Assembly (NCBI GenBank): GCA_035315345.1
Contig: DATFYA010000045.1
Span: forward strand, 30,761 to 94,760
Source: Candidatus Methylomirabilota bacterium
GTDB taxonomy: Bacteria > Methylomirabilota > Methylomirabilia > Rokubacteriales > CSP1-6
Direction: 5' to 3'
Length of the DNA: 64,000 nucleotides
The notes beneath the pieces were generated by a model. That model was not told the DNA's origin and did not search any database. It saw only the letters and a program-made list of their open reading frames with translations. Made by a program: the position numbers and the translations under genes. Position 1 is the first letter of the stretch. Every line of letters starts with the position of its first letter. Positions 8,834-16,351 of this stretch are shown here, piece by piece.

Positions 8834-10243
8834 ATGAGACGCCGCCGGACCACGCGACACGCCTTGGGTGTGCTGCTCGGCTCGCTCTTGCCCTTCGCCC
8901 CGGGCGTCTCGAGCGCGCAGCCGGTCGACATCCCGCCCACCTGGGGCGGCGATTTCTGGGATCGGCCCCGGCTCACCGGCAGCTGGTGGGGCCTGCGCGA
9001 CGACCTGGGCAAGAAGGGCGTGGTGCTCGACACCGACCTGCTCCTCACCCCGCAGGGCGTGAGCGGTGGCAAGAACACGGCGGCCGAGTTCTGGGGCAAC
9101 GCCGAGTACACCCTCAACGTGGACACGCAGAAGCTCGGGCTCTGGCCCGGTGGTTTCCTCAAGGTTTCCGGCCAGACCAGCTTCGGGACCAGCGTGAACG
9201 AGGATTCCGGCGCTCTCGTGCCGGTGAACGTCGCCACGATGATTCCCGACCTCGACAACAACACCAGCGGCCTCACGAACCTGACGTTCACGCAGTTCCT
9301 GAGCCGCCAGTTCGGTCTGTTCGCGGGCAAGATCTTCCTGGTGGACGGCTTCCAGGGCGAGTTCGCGGGCAACTACCGCACCCAGTTCATGAACACGGCG
9401 CTGGCCTTTCCCATCACGGCCGCGCTCATGCCGCTCTCGGCCTACGGCGGGGGCGTCGTCGTGATCCCGTGGGAGGCCCTGATCCTCTCGGCGATGGCGG
9501 TCGATCCGAGCGGCACCATCACGAACAACGACATCTCCGAGGCGTTCGACGACGGGGCGATGGTCATCGCCGGCGCCAAGCTCACGATCAAGCCCTTCGG
9601 CCTAGTGGGACATCAGGGCTTCGGTGGCATGTGGAGCAACAAGTCGCGCCTCTCGCTCGAGCAGGATCCCTCCAACATCGCCAGGCTCCTGTTGCAGGAG
9701 CGGTTTCCCCGGCTCGCGGATCCGGGACCTCCACTGACGCGATTCCTGCAGCGATTCCGGCCCGATCTGCTCACTCCGACTCAGCCCCCGAATCGCGAGG
9801 ACACGAGCTGGTTCGTGTACTATTCGTTTGATCAGTACTTCTGGCATCCCGGGGGCGATCAGACCCGTGGCATCGGGATGTTCTTCAACTTCGGCGCGTC
9901 CGACGGGAAGGCGAACCCGATCAAGTACAGCTTCGTCACCGGCATCGGGGGCAAGGGCGTGGTGCCGGGACGCCCGCATGACTCCTTCGGAGTCGGCTGG
10001 GCGCGCACCGAGGTCAGCGGGAACTTCGTGCCGTTCCTGCGCGACACCTTCAACCTCGGGCTGGGTACCGGGGACACGGTGGAGATGTACTACAATGCCG
10101 CGGTGACCCAGTGGCTCAGCGCGAGTCTCGACCTGCAGATACTCAATCCCGTCATCAAGAAGACGGTCAGCTCGGGCGGCGGAGGGGTGAAGGATATCGA
10201 CACCGGCATCGTGGTCGGCGCACGCATGTACGTCCGGTTTTGA
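8834..10243 (+). CDS. OprB-like carbohydrate-selective outer-membrane porin
   Basis: A 469-residue protein with a signal peptide (PGVSSAQP), an LTGSWWGLRDDLGKKGVVLDTD block and alternating amphipathic strands typical of the OprB family, ending in phenylalanine (RMYVRF) as outer-membrane barrels do. The conserved YYSFDQYFWHP and IGMFFNFGASDG segments are present. By family knowledge it would pass sugars or other small solutes across the outer membrane. A ribosome site (gaggagacgcgcg) precedes the ATG. It follows the orphan binding protein by 127 bp in the same direction; a shared uptake role is possible but unproven. Confidence 0.8.
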   Translation: MRRRRTTRHALGVLLGSLLPFAPGVSSAQPVDIPPTWGGDFWDRPRLTGSWWGLRDDLGKKGVVLDTDLLLTPQGVSGGKNTAAEFWGNAEYTLNVDTQKLGLWPGGFLKVSGQTSFGTSVNEDSGALVPVNVATMIPDLDNNTSGLTNLTFTQFLSRQFGLFAGKIFLVDGFQGEFAGNYRTQFMNTALAFPITAALMPLSAYGGGVVVIPWEALILSAMAVDPSGTITNNDISEAFDDGAMVIAGAKLTIKPFGLVGHQGFGGMWSNKSRLSLEQDPSNIARLLLQERFPRLADPGPPLTRFLQRFRPDLLTPTQPPNREDTSWFVYYSFDQYFWHPGGDQTRGIGMFFNFGASDGKANPIKYSFVTGIGGKGVVPGRPHDSFGVGWARTEVSGNFVPFLRDTFNLGLGTGDTVEMYYNAAVTQWLSASLDLQILNPVIKKTVSSGGGGVKDIDTGIVVGARMYVRF

Positions 10244-10268
10244 TCGCTCGCGGCACCGGACTGATGCG

Positions 10269-11300
10269 TTGACCGACGGTACCAGGCGCTTCCGGCCCCT
10301 CTCGTGGCTCGGCTGCATCCTGCTGGCGCTCGCGTGCAGCGCGGTGGTCGGATGGATGGCTCTGGCCACCTACTTCGATCTCGCCCCGGGCCCGAACTCG
10401 CTCCGAATCATGCTCGGGCTGCTCATCCCGGTGGCGGCCCTGATCGCGGTGCTGCTCGTGCGCCCGCGCCGCCGGGTGGTGCTGGCGATCGCGGTCGCCT
10501 TCGTGGCGGTGCTGTTGGCCTGGCTCTCCCTCCGGCCGTCCAATGCGCGGGACTGGCAGCCCGACGTGGCCACGCTGCCGTGGGCCGAGGTGCGCGGCGA
10601 CCACCTCCTGTTCCACAACGTTCGCAACGCGGCGTACCGCACCGAGACCGACTACACGGTGCGCCTCGAGGACCGGGACCTCGACCTCTCGAAGCTGCGC
10701 GCTCTGGATCTCTTCCTCATCTACTGGGGCTCGCCGTGGATCGCCCACACCATCGTGAGCTGGGCCTTCGACGACGGCCAGCACCTGGCCATCTCCATCG
10801 AGACCCGCAAGGAGAAGGGCGAGGAGTACTCGGCGGTGCGCGGGTTCTTCCGGCAGTACGAGCTGTTCTACGTGGTTGCCGACGAGCGTGACGTCATCCG
10901 CCTGCGCTCGAACTACCGCCGCGACCGCCGGGGCGAGGACGTCTATCTCTACCGATTCGATACCTCCCCGGACAACGCCCGCCGCCTTCTGCTCAGCTAC
11001 GTCCGCGCCATCAACCGGCTGCGCGAGCAGCCGGAGTGGTACAACGCGCTCACCGAGAACTGCACCACCGCGATCCAGCGCATCGCCGGCCCGTACCAGG
11101 AGCGCTCGTGGTGGAGCTGGAAGCTCTTCCTGAACGGCCATCTCGACGAGCTGGCCTACGACCTCGGCGCGATCGATCACTCCCTGCCGTTCACCGAGCT
11201 GAAGGCGAAGAGTTACATCAACCCGCGGGCGCAGGCGGCCGACGCCGATCTGCAGTTCTCGGCGCGCATCCGTGAGGGCCTGCCGAGGATGTCGCCATGA
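10269..11300 (+). CDS. DUF4105 membrane protein
   Basis: A 343-residue protein with the best start at TTG 10269. Three hydrophobic helices (residues ~12-90) precede a soluble DUF4105 domain with the WYNALTENCTTAI motif, whose Asn-Cys-Thr is characteristic of this family and resembles an NlpC/P60-like cysteine site. By family analogy it is an envelope protein with the domain on the periplasmic side. Its stop overlaps the ATG of the following lipoprotein hydrolase. The activity is unknown. Confidence 0.75.
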   Translation: MTDGTRRFRPLSWLGCILLALACSAVVGWMALATYFDLAPGPNSLRIMLGLLIPVAALIAVLLVRPRRRVVLAIAVAFVAVLLAWLSLRPSNARDWQPDVATLPWAEVRGDHLLFHNVRNAAYRTETDYTVRLEDRDLDLSKLRALDLFLIYWGSPWIAHTIVSWAFDDGQHLAISIETRKEKGEEYSAVRGFFRQYELFYVVADERDVIRLRSNYRRDRRGEDVYLYRFDTSPDNARRLLLSYVRAINRLREQPEWYNALTENCTTAIQRIAGPYQERSWWSWKLFLNGHLDELAYDLGAIDHSLPFTELKAKSYINPRAQAADADLQFSARIREGLPRMSP

Positions 11301-13177
11301 CGCGCGTGACACGCCTACACCCGGGGCTCTCGCGGCTGGCCATGAGCCTGGGGGTTGGCCTCGTGCTGGCCGCGTGTGCCGGCCCGGTGGGCACCACCCG
11401 CAGCGATCCCAAGGTCGTGCTCCGCGAGCTTGGCCGGAGCGCCACCACCACCGGCGACCCGACCTGGCAGACGCGCAACGTCCTGTTCGAGCAGGGCATG
11501 TACCAGGAGTTCGAGGAGCGGCCCGAGGAGGTTCTGGCCGCGCTTCACAAGGCGATGGTTGCGGCCGGCGGCGATCCAGACCTGCTCTTCGCGCTGGCCG
11601 AGCTGTCGTTCCTGCACGGCCAGACGGTCGGCAAGCCGAGCTACGAGCTGGCCGCCGCCGTCTACGCGTACGCGTTCCTCTTCCCCGAGGGCAGCGGAGC
11701 CGAACCCGGGCGCTTCGACCCGCGTCTGCGCATCGCGGCGGATCTGTACAACTGGGCCCTGATGACCGCGTTCCTCTCAGAGGACGGCTCGACGGTCGTT
11801 CCGCGCGGCGGCGCGTTCGATCTGCCGTTCGGCAAGATCGACGTGGCGTTCGATCCCGCCAACCTCCGAGCCGGGGATCGGGAGCTGTATCAGTTCACCC
11901 CGCTCGTGGAGCTGGATCTGTACGGGCTCGCGATGCGGTATCGGTGGCCGGGCCTGGGCGCGCCCTTGGCCGCCCTGAGCCGGCCCGTCGACGCCTCGAA
12001 GCCGGGCCGGGACATGGTCGCACCTCGGATGCAGGTTCCGCTGACTGCCCTGCTCAGGATCTCGGAGGCGCGACGCGCCTTGATGGCGGGCAAGCCGCTG
12101 GCGGGCCGGCTCGAGCTCCATCTGGCCTGGGACGGCGAGTCGGTCGAGATCGCGGGCGAGCAGGTGCCGCTCGAGAGCCAGCCGTCGGCGGCCCTGGCCC
12201 TGACGTTCACCGGGTTGCCGATCATGGAAGTGGAGATGTTCGGGTTCCTGGGGCGTCTCTCGGGCGCCCTCCGGGATCGGCCGCCGCTCGTTTCGACCAC
12301 GCCGTATCGGCCCGGCCTGATCCCGGTCGTGTTCGTGCACGGCACCGCGTCCAGCGTGGTCCGCTGGGCCGAGATGTACAATCGCCTGCTCGCAGACCCG
12401 GAGATCCGGAGCCGGTATCAGTTCTGGTTCTTCCAGTACGACTCCGGCAATCCCGTCGCCCTCTCCGCGCTGCGGCTGCGCGAGGCGCTCACCGGCGCGG
12501 TCGCTCGCCTCGATCCGGACGGGAAGGACCCGGCGATGCGGAAAATGGTGCTGATCGGGCACAGTCAGGGCGGCCTCCTGGTCAAGATGCAGGCGGTCAA
12601 CAGCGGCGATCAGCTCTGGAAACAAGCGAGCGCCACACCGCTCGAACGACTGGTGCTCACCAGCAAGACCCGCGAGCTGCTCCGCGCCGCGCTGTTCGTC
12701 GAGCCGCTGCCGGAGGTCTCGCGGGTCGTCTTCATCTGTACGCCCCATCGGGGCAGCTTCGTCGCCGGGCGCAACTTCATCGCCAACCTCACGCGACGAA
12801 TGCTCAGCATCCCGGTGGTGCTCACCGAGGCCGCGGCGGATCTGGCTCGCAATGACCAGACCGCGAGGGTCATCCCTTCCGCCGTCGACAACATGTCCCC
12901 CCGGAACCGCTTCATCCAGGCCCTGCAGAAGATTCCCGTGGCCTCGTCGGTCACCGTCAACTCCATCGTGGCGGTCGAGGGAGATGGCCCGGTCGCGGAC
13001 GGCGACGACGGGGTGGTGAAGTACTCGAGCGCGCACATCGAGCCGGTGGAGTCGGAGCTGGTCGTGAAGTCCAGCCACTCCACCCAGGGGAATCCCCACA
13101 CCATCGAGGAGGTGCGGCGCATTCTCCGGTTGCACGCCGGGGTGAACCCCGGTGGTCCTTTGCACGAGAACCGCTGA
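11297..13177 (+). CDS. Lipoprotein alpha/beta-hydrolase (esterase/lipase-like)
   Basis: A 626-residue protein with a lipoprotein signal (GLVLAACAGP, Cys at ~27), a long alpha-rich N-terminal region, and from ~350 an alpha/beta-hydrolase domain: FVHGTASS oxyanion segment, nucleophile elbow GHSQGG (S423), ICTPHRGS, and a late histidine (SSHST) likely completing the triad. It is probably anchored in the outer or inner membrane facing the periplasm, acting on an ester substrate; the substrate is unknown. It overlaps DUF4105 by 4 nt. Confidence 0.78.
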   Translation: MTRVTRLHPGLSRLAMSLGVGLVLAACAGPVGTTRSDPKVVLRELGRSATTTGDPTWQTRNVLFEQGMYQEFEERPEEVLAALHKAMVAAGGDPDLLFALAELSFLHGQTVGKPSYELAAAVYAYAFLFPEGSGAEPGRFDPRLRIAADLYNWALMTAFLSEDGSTVVPRGGAFDLPFGKIDVAFDPANLRAGDRELYQFTPLVELDLYGLAMRYRWPGLGAPLAALSRPVDASKPGRDMVAPRMQVPLTALLRISEARRALMAGKPLAGRLELHLAWDGESVEIAGEQVPLESQPSAALALTFTGLPIMEVEMFGFLGRLSGALRDRPPLVSTTPYRPGLIPVVFVHGTASSVVRWAEMYNRLLADPEIRSRYQFWFFQYDSGNPVALSALRLREALTGAVARLDPDGKDPAMRKMVLIGHSQGGLLVKMQAVNSGDQLWKQASATPLERLVLTSKTRELLRAALFVEPLPEVSRVVFICTPHRGSFVAGRNFIANLTRRMLSIPVVLTEAAADLARNDQTARVIPSAVDNMSPRNRFIQALQKIPVASSVTVNSIVAVEGDGPVADGDDGVVKYSSAHIEPVESELVVKSSHSTQGNPHTIEEVRRILRLHAGVNPGGPLHENR

Positions 13178-13200
13178 ATTCCCGAACAGGAGGAGCACCA

Positions 13201-13677
13201 ATGATCCAGACGAGATCCGTGATGGTGAAGGGCTGGATGGTGACCGGCGCGCTGCTGATCGCGTCGGGCAGCGCGTGGGGCCAGCAAGTCTTTGTGTATC
13301 CGCAGAAGGGACAGAGTCCCCAGCAGCAGTCTCAGGACACGAACGAGTGTCAGGGATGGGCCAGCCAGCAGACCGGTGGGCCCAACGCGGCCCCGCAGAT
13401 GGCGGCCCCGCCCCCGCCCACGACCGGCGCGGGGCGCGGCGCGGCGCGCGGCGCCGCGGTCGGCGCGGTCGGCGGCGCGATAGGTGGCGACGCGGGCAAG
13501 GGCGCGGCCATCGGCGCGGCGACCGGCGCCATGGTCGGCGGCATGCGCCGGCGCGATCAGATGCGGCAGCAAGAGGCCGTGGCGGCCCAGAACCAGCAGG
13601 CGCAGGCGGTCCAGAGCGAGAACTACAAGCGCGCCCTGGCCTCGTGCCTCGGCGCGAAAGGCTACCAGGTCAACTAG
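13201..13677 (+). CDS. Glycine-zipper secreted protein
   Basis: A 158-residue protein with a signal peptide (cut near SAWGQQ), a Gln-rich stretch and a glycine-zipper segment built of repeated GxxxG units (GAARGAAVGAVGGAIGGDAG, ~80-100). The Gly-zipper is a membrane-associating element found in YMGG-like and OmpA-associated envelope proteins. Two cysteines (ECQGW and SCLGAKGY) could form a disulfide. An aggaggagc ribosome site lies just before the ATG. Function unknown; envelope location likely. Confidence 0.75.
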   Translation: MIQTRSVMVKGWMVTGALLIASGSAWGQQVFVYPQKGQSPQQQSQDTNECQGWASQQTGGPNAAPQMAAPPPPTTGAGRGAARGAAVGAVGGAIGGDAGKGAAIGAATGAMVGGMRRRDQMRQQEAVAAQNQQAQAVQSENYKRALASCLGAKGYQVN

Positions 13678-13694
13678 CCATGAGGAGATCGACG

Positions 13695-14111
13695 ATGAAC
13701 CGATTTCAGGTGACGGGTCTGGTCCTCGCGCTGGGCGGGGTGGCCCTGGCGGCTCCGGCCTCGGCCGCCGGCAAGTACGACGGCTCCAAGCCCATGCTGT
13801 GCGCGGTCACCGCGGTGAGCGAGTGCACCAAGGACGGCAACTGCGAGCGTAGTGCGCCGCAAGAGGGCAACAACCTGCCAGGCTTCGTTCGGGTCGACGT
13901 GCCCGGCAAGCTGCTCACCGACAACGATACCGCGGGACGCAAGACCCCGATCAAGTCCTCCGCGATCGTGGACAACCAGCTCATGCTCCAGGGGGCCGAG
14001 AACGGCAAGGCGTGGAATATCGTGATCGCCTCGGATAGCGGCATCTTCGGCAGCTCGGTGGTCGAGGACGACGGGCTCTTCGCCATCTTCGGCCGCTGCA
14101 CGCTGCCGTAG
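13695..14111 (+). CDS. Small secreted protein of unknown function
   Basis: A 138-residue protein. I prefer the ATG at 13695 because a gaggag ribosome site lies about 8 nt before it. The signal peptide ends at ASAAGKYD. The mature part has paired cysteines (LCAVTAVSECTKDGNCERS) and a beta-rich remainder ending in FGRCTLP. No family recognised. The stop is followed immediately by the GTG of the next lipoprotein, so they are probably co-transcribed. Confidence 0.7.
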   Translation: MNRFQVTGLVLALGGVALAAPASAAGKYDGSKPMLCAVTAVSECTKDGNCERSAPQEGNNLPGFVRVDVPGKLLTDNDTAGRKTPIKSSAIVDNQLMLQGAENGKAWNIVIASDSGIFGSSVVEDDGLFAIFGRCTLP

Positions 14112-15254
14112 GTGCGCCGGAACCGCCTGCGCTCACCGGAGGCGCTTCGACCGCGACGCGGTGACTCACGCGTCTGGTCGCTGATGCTCCTGGTGGGCGC
14201 GGGCCTCCTCGCCGGCTGCGCGAGCTACGGATCGGTCACCCTGGATCGCGACCGGCTCGAGTACACCTCCGCGGTGGCCAATTCCTGGAAGCAGCAGACA
14301 CTGCTCAACATCGTCAAGCTCCGCTACGCCGACACGCCGATCTTCGTGGACGTGGGGCAGATCGTGAGCAGCTACCAGCTGCAGAGCTCGTTCTCGGCCG
14401 CCGGGAGCGTCTTCAACTCCAGCACCATCGTACCCGGCGTGCCCAATAGCAGCATCGGGCTGGGCGCGCAGGGCCAGTACACGGACCGGCCCACCGTGAC
14501 CTACGTGCCGCTCACCGGCTCCAGCTTCATCCGCACCTTGATGACGCCGATCCCGCCGATCCGCCTCATGGAGCTGATCGAAGCCGGATACCGGGCGGAC
14601 CTCCTGCTGACGGTGGCGGTCCAGTCCGTGAACGGGATCTCCAATGGCCGGGCCGGCGGCCGTGGACGATTGATGGATCCCGAATTCGCGCAGCTAGTCC
14701 GCGCCATCTGGCGCATCCAGGAGTCCGGTGCCATCGCGTTTCACGCCGAGCGGGATCGGGAGACGAAGACCGAGGGGCTCATCATGAGCTTTCCGAAGAA
14801 GAACGCGCCTCCAGAAGTGCTGGCCGATCGGGCTCTCGTCCGGAAGCTCCTCGGCCTCAATCCAGACAAGTCCGATTTCCGGATCGTCTATGGGCAAGCG
14901 ACCGACCGTGACGATACGATCGCGATCCAGACCCGCTCGGGGATGCAGATTCTCCTCGAGCTGTCCGCGACCGTGACGATACCCGCGGAGCACGCGCAGG
15001 ACGGCCGCGCGTTTCCGGTGCTTCAGCCGCCGGCGAACGACCAGGAGACCATTCCGCCGCTCCTGCACATCATGAGCGGGACGTCCAAGCCGACCGACGC
15101 CTTCGCGGCGATCCGTTACGGGGACTTCTGGTACTGGATCGACAACCGCGATCTCCGATCGAAGGGTGTGTTCACGTTCCTCTTGATCCTGATGACGCTG
15201 GCCGATACCGGTGAGAAGGCGCCGGCGCCGGTGCTCACCATCCCGGCCAACTGA
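14112..15254 (+). CDS. Lipoprotein of unknown function
   Basis: A 380-residue protein starting at GTG 14112, directly abutting the previous stop. The lipobox is GLLAGCAS (Cys ~35). A conserved-looking opening ([20 protein letters not shown]) is followed by beta-rich sequence and a C-terminal [20 protein letters not shown] segment. I have seen this opening in unannotated bacterial lipoproteins but cannot name a domain. Probably membrane-anchored in the envelope; function unknown. Confidence 0.7.
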   Translation: MRRNRLRSPEALRPRRGDSRVWSLMLLVGAGLLAGCASYGSVTLDRDRLEYTSAVANSWKQQTLLNIVKLRYADTPIFVDVGQIVSSYQLQSSFSAAGSVFNSSTIVPGVPNSSIGLGAQGQYTDRPTVTYVPLTGSSFIRTLMTPIPPIRLMELIEAGYRADLLLTVAVQSVNGISNGRAGGRGRLMDPEFAQLVRAIWRIQESGAIAFHAERDRETKTEGLIMSFPKKNAPPEVLADRALVRKLLGLNPDKSDFRIVYGQATDRDDTIAIQTRSGMQILLELSATVTIPAEHAQDGRAFPVLQPPANDQETIPPLLHIMSGTSKPTDAFAAIRYGDFWYWIDNRDLRSKGVFTFLLILMTLADTGEKAPAPVLTIPAN

Positions 15255-15276
15255 TCGAGCCACCAGCACCCTGTCC

Positions 15277-15294
15277 GTAGGACCTAAGTCCTAT
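15277..15294. promoter_or_regulatory. DosR-box-like operator, copy 4
   Basis: Sequence GTAGGACCTAAGTCCTAT; the TAGGAC/GTCCTA half-sites are fully symmetric about a 4-bp centre. It ends 35 nt before the preferred ATG of the HAD phosphatase. An upstream in-frame ATG at 15293 would lie inside the operator and is therefore disfavoured. Confidence 0.78.
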
Positions 15295-15328
15295 GGCAAC
15301 GGCCCCCGAGCGGGTCGAAGATGGCGAC

Positions 15329-16348
15329 ATGCGCCGCCGCATCGTCGACCGAACGCGGTTGGCCGTGGTGCGGGCCGCCGTCGTCCTCATCGCGCTCGCG
15401 ATCCTCGTCGGCGTCGCTTCAGCCCAGACCGATCCGCTGCCCTCCTGGAACGACGGCTCGGCCAAGCAGAGCATCGTCGGCTTCGTCCAGGCGATCACCG
15501 ACCGGGGCGATGCCCGATTCGTGGCACCCGATCTGCGCATCGCGACTTTCGACAACGACGGGACGCTCTGGTCCGAGCAGCCGATCTATTTTCAGTTCGC
15601 CTTCGCGTTCGATCGCGTCCGAGCGCTGGCGCCGAAGCACCCGGAGTGGAAGACCCAGCAGCCGTTCAAGGCAGTGCTCGAGGGCGACATGAAGGCCTTG
15701 GCCGCGAGCGGCCAGAAGGGGCTGATCCAGCTCCTGCTCGCCACGCACACCGGCATGACCACCGAGGAGTTCACCCGGAACGTCGTGGACTGGTTTGCCA
15801 CCGCGCAGCATCCGCGGTTCAGGCGGCCCCATACCGACCTGGTCTACCGGCCGATGATCGAGTTGCTCGCGTACCTGCGCGCCAATGGCTTCAAGACCTA
15901 CATCGTGTCCGGCGGCACCGTCGAGTTCATGCGGCCGTGGACGGAGCGCACCTACGGAATCCCACCCGAACAGGTAGTGGGCACGAGCTTCGAGACCGTG
16001 TTCAAGCAGGGCCCTGACGGCAAGCCCTTCTTGCTGCGCCAGCCGAAGGTCGACTTCGTCGACGACGGCCCCGGCAAGCCGGTGGGCATCCAGAAGTTCA
16101 TCGGCCGGCGGCCGGTGCTGGCCTTCGGCAACTCGGACGGGGACCAGCAGATGCTCCAGTGGACCGCGGCCGGCGACGGCGCGCGGTTCATGGGGCTGGT
16201 ACACCACACCGACGCGGTGCGGGAGTGGGCCTACGACCGGCAGTCCCACGTGGGCCGGCTGGACAAGGCGCTGGACGAGGCGAAGCGCCGCGGCTGGACG
16301 GTCGTGGACATGAAGGCCGACTGGAACAAGATCTTCGCGTTCGAGTAA
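15329..16348 (+). CDS. Secreted HAD-family phosphatase
   Basis: A 339-residue protein. The ATG at 15329 gives a clean signal peptide (AVVLIALAILVGVASAQ). HAD motif I is FDNDGTL with D75 and D77; motif II is the serine of VSGG; motif III/IV is FGNSDGDQQM. By family knowledge it is a Mg-dependent phosphomonoesterase of the phosphoserine-phosphatase-like group, exported to the periplasm. It stands alone with an operator copy 35 nt upstream and ends 3 nt from the convergent cytochrome gene. The substrate is unknown. Confidence 0.82.
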   Translation: MRRRIVDRTRLAVVRAAVVLIALAILVGVASAQTDPLPSWNDGSAKQSIVGFVQAITDRGDARFVAPDLRIATFDNDGTLWSEQPIYFQFAFAFDRVRALAPKHPEWKTQQPFKAVLEGDMKALAASGQKGLIQLLLATHTGMTTEEFTRNVVDWFATAQHPRFRRPHTDLVYRPMIELLAYLRANGFKTYIVSGGTVEFMRPWTERTYGIPPEQVVGTSFETVFKQGPDGKPFLLRQPKVDFVDDGPGKPVGIQKFIGRRPVLAFGNSDGDQQMLQWTAAGDGARFMGLVHHTDAVREWAYDRQSHVGRLDKALDEAKRRGWTVVDMKADWNKIFAFE

Positions 16349-16351
16349 GAG

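Noticed and set aside
15293..15328. Upstream ATG for the HAD phosphatase
   Set aside because: It would put the start codon inside the operator and add a tail before the signal peptide; ATG 15329 gives a clean signal sequence.
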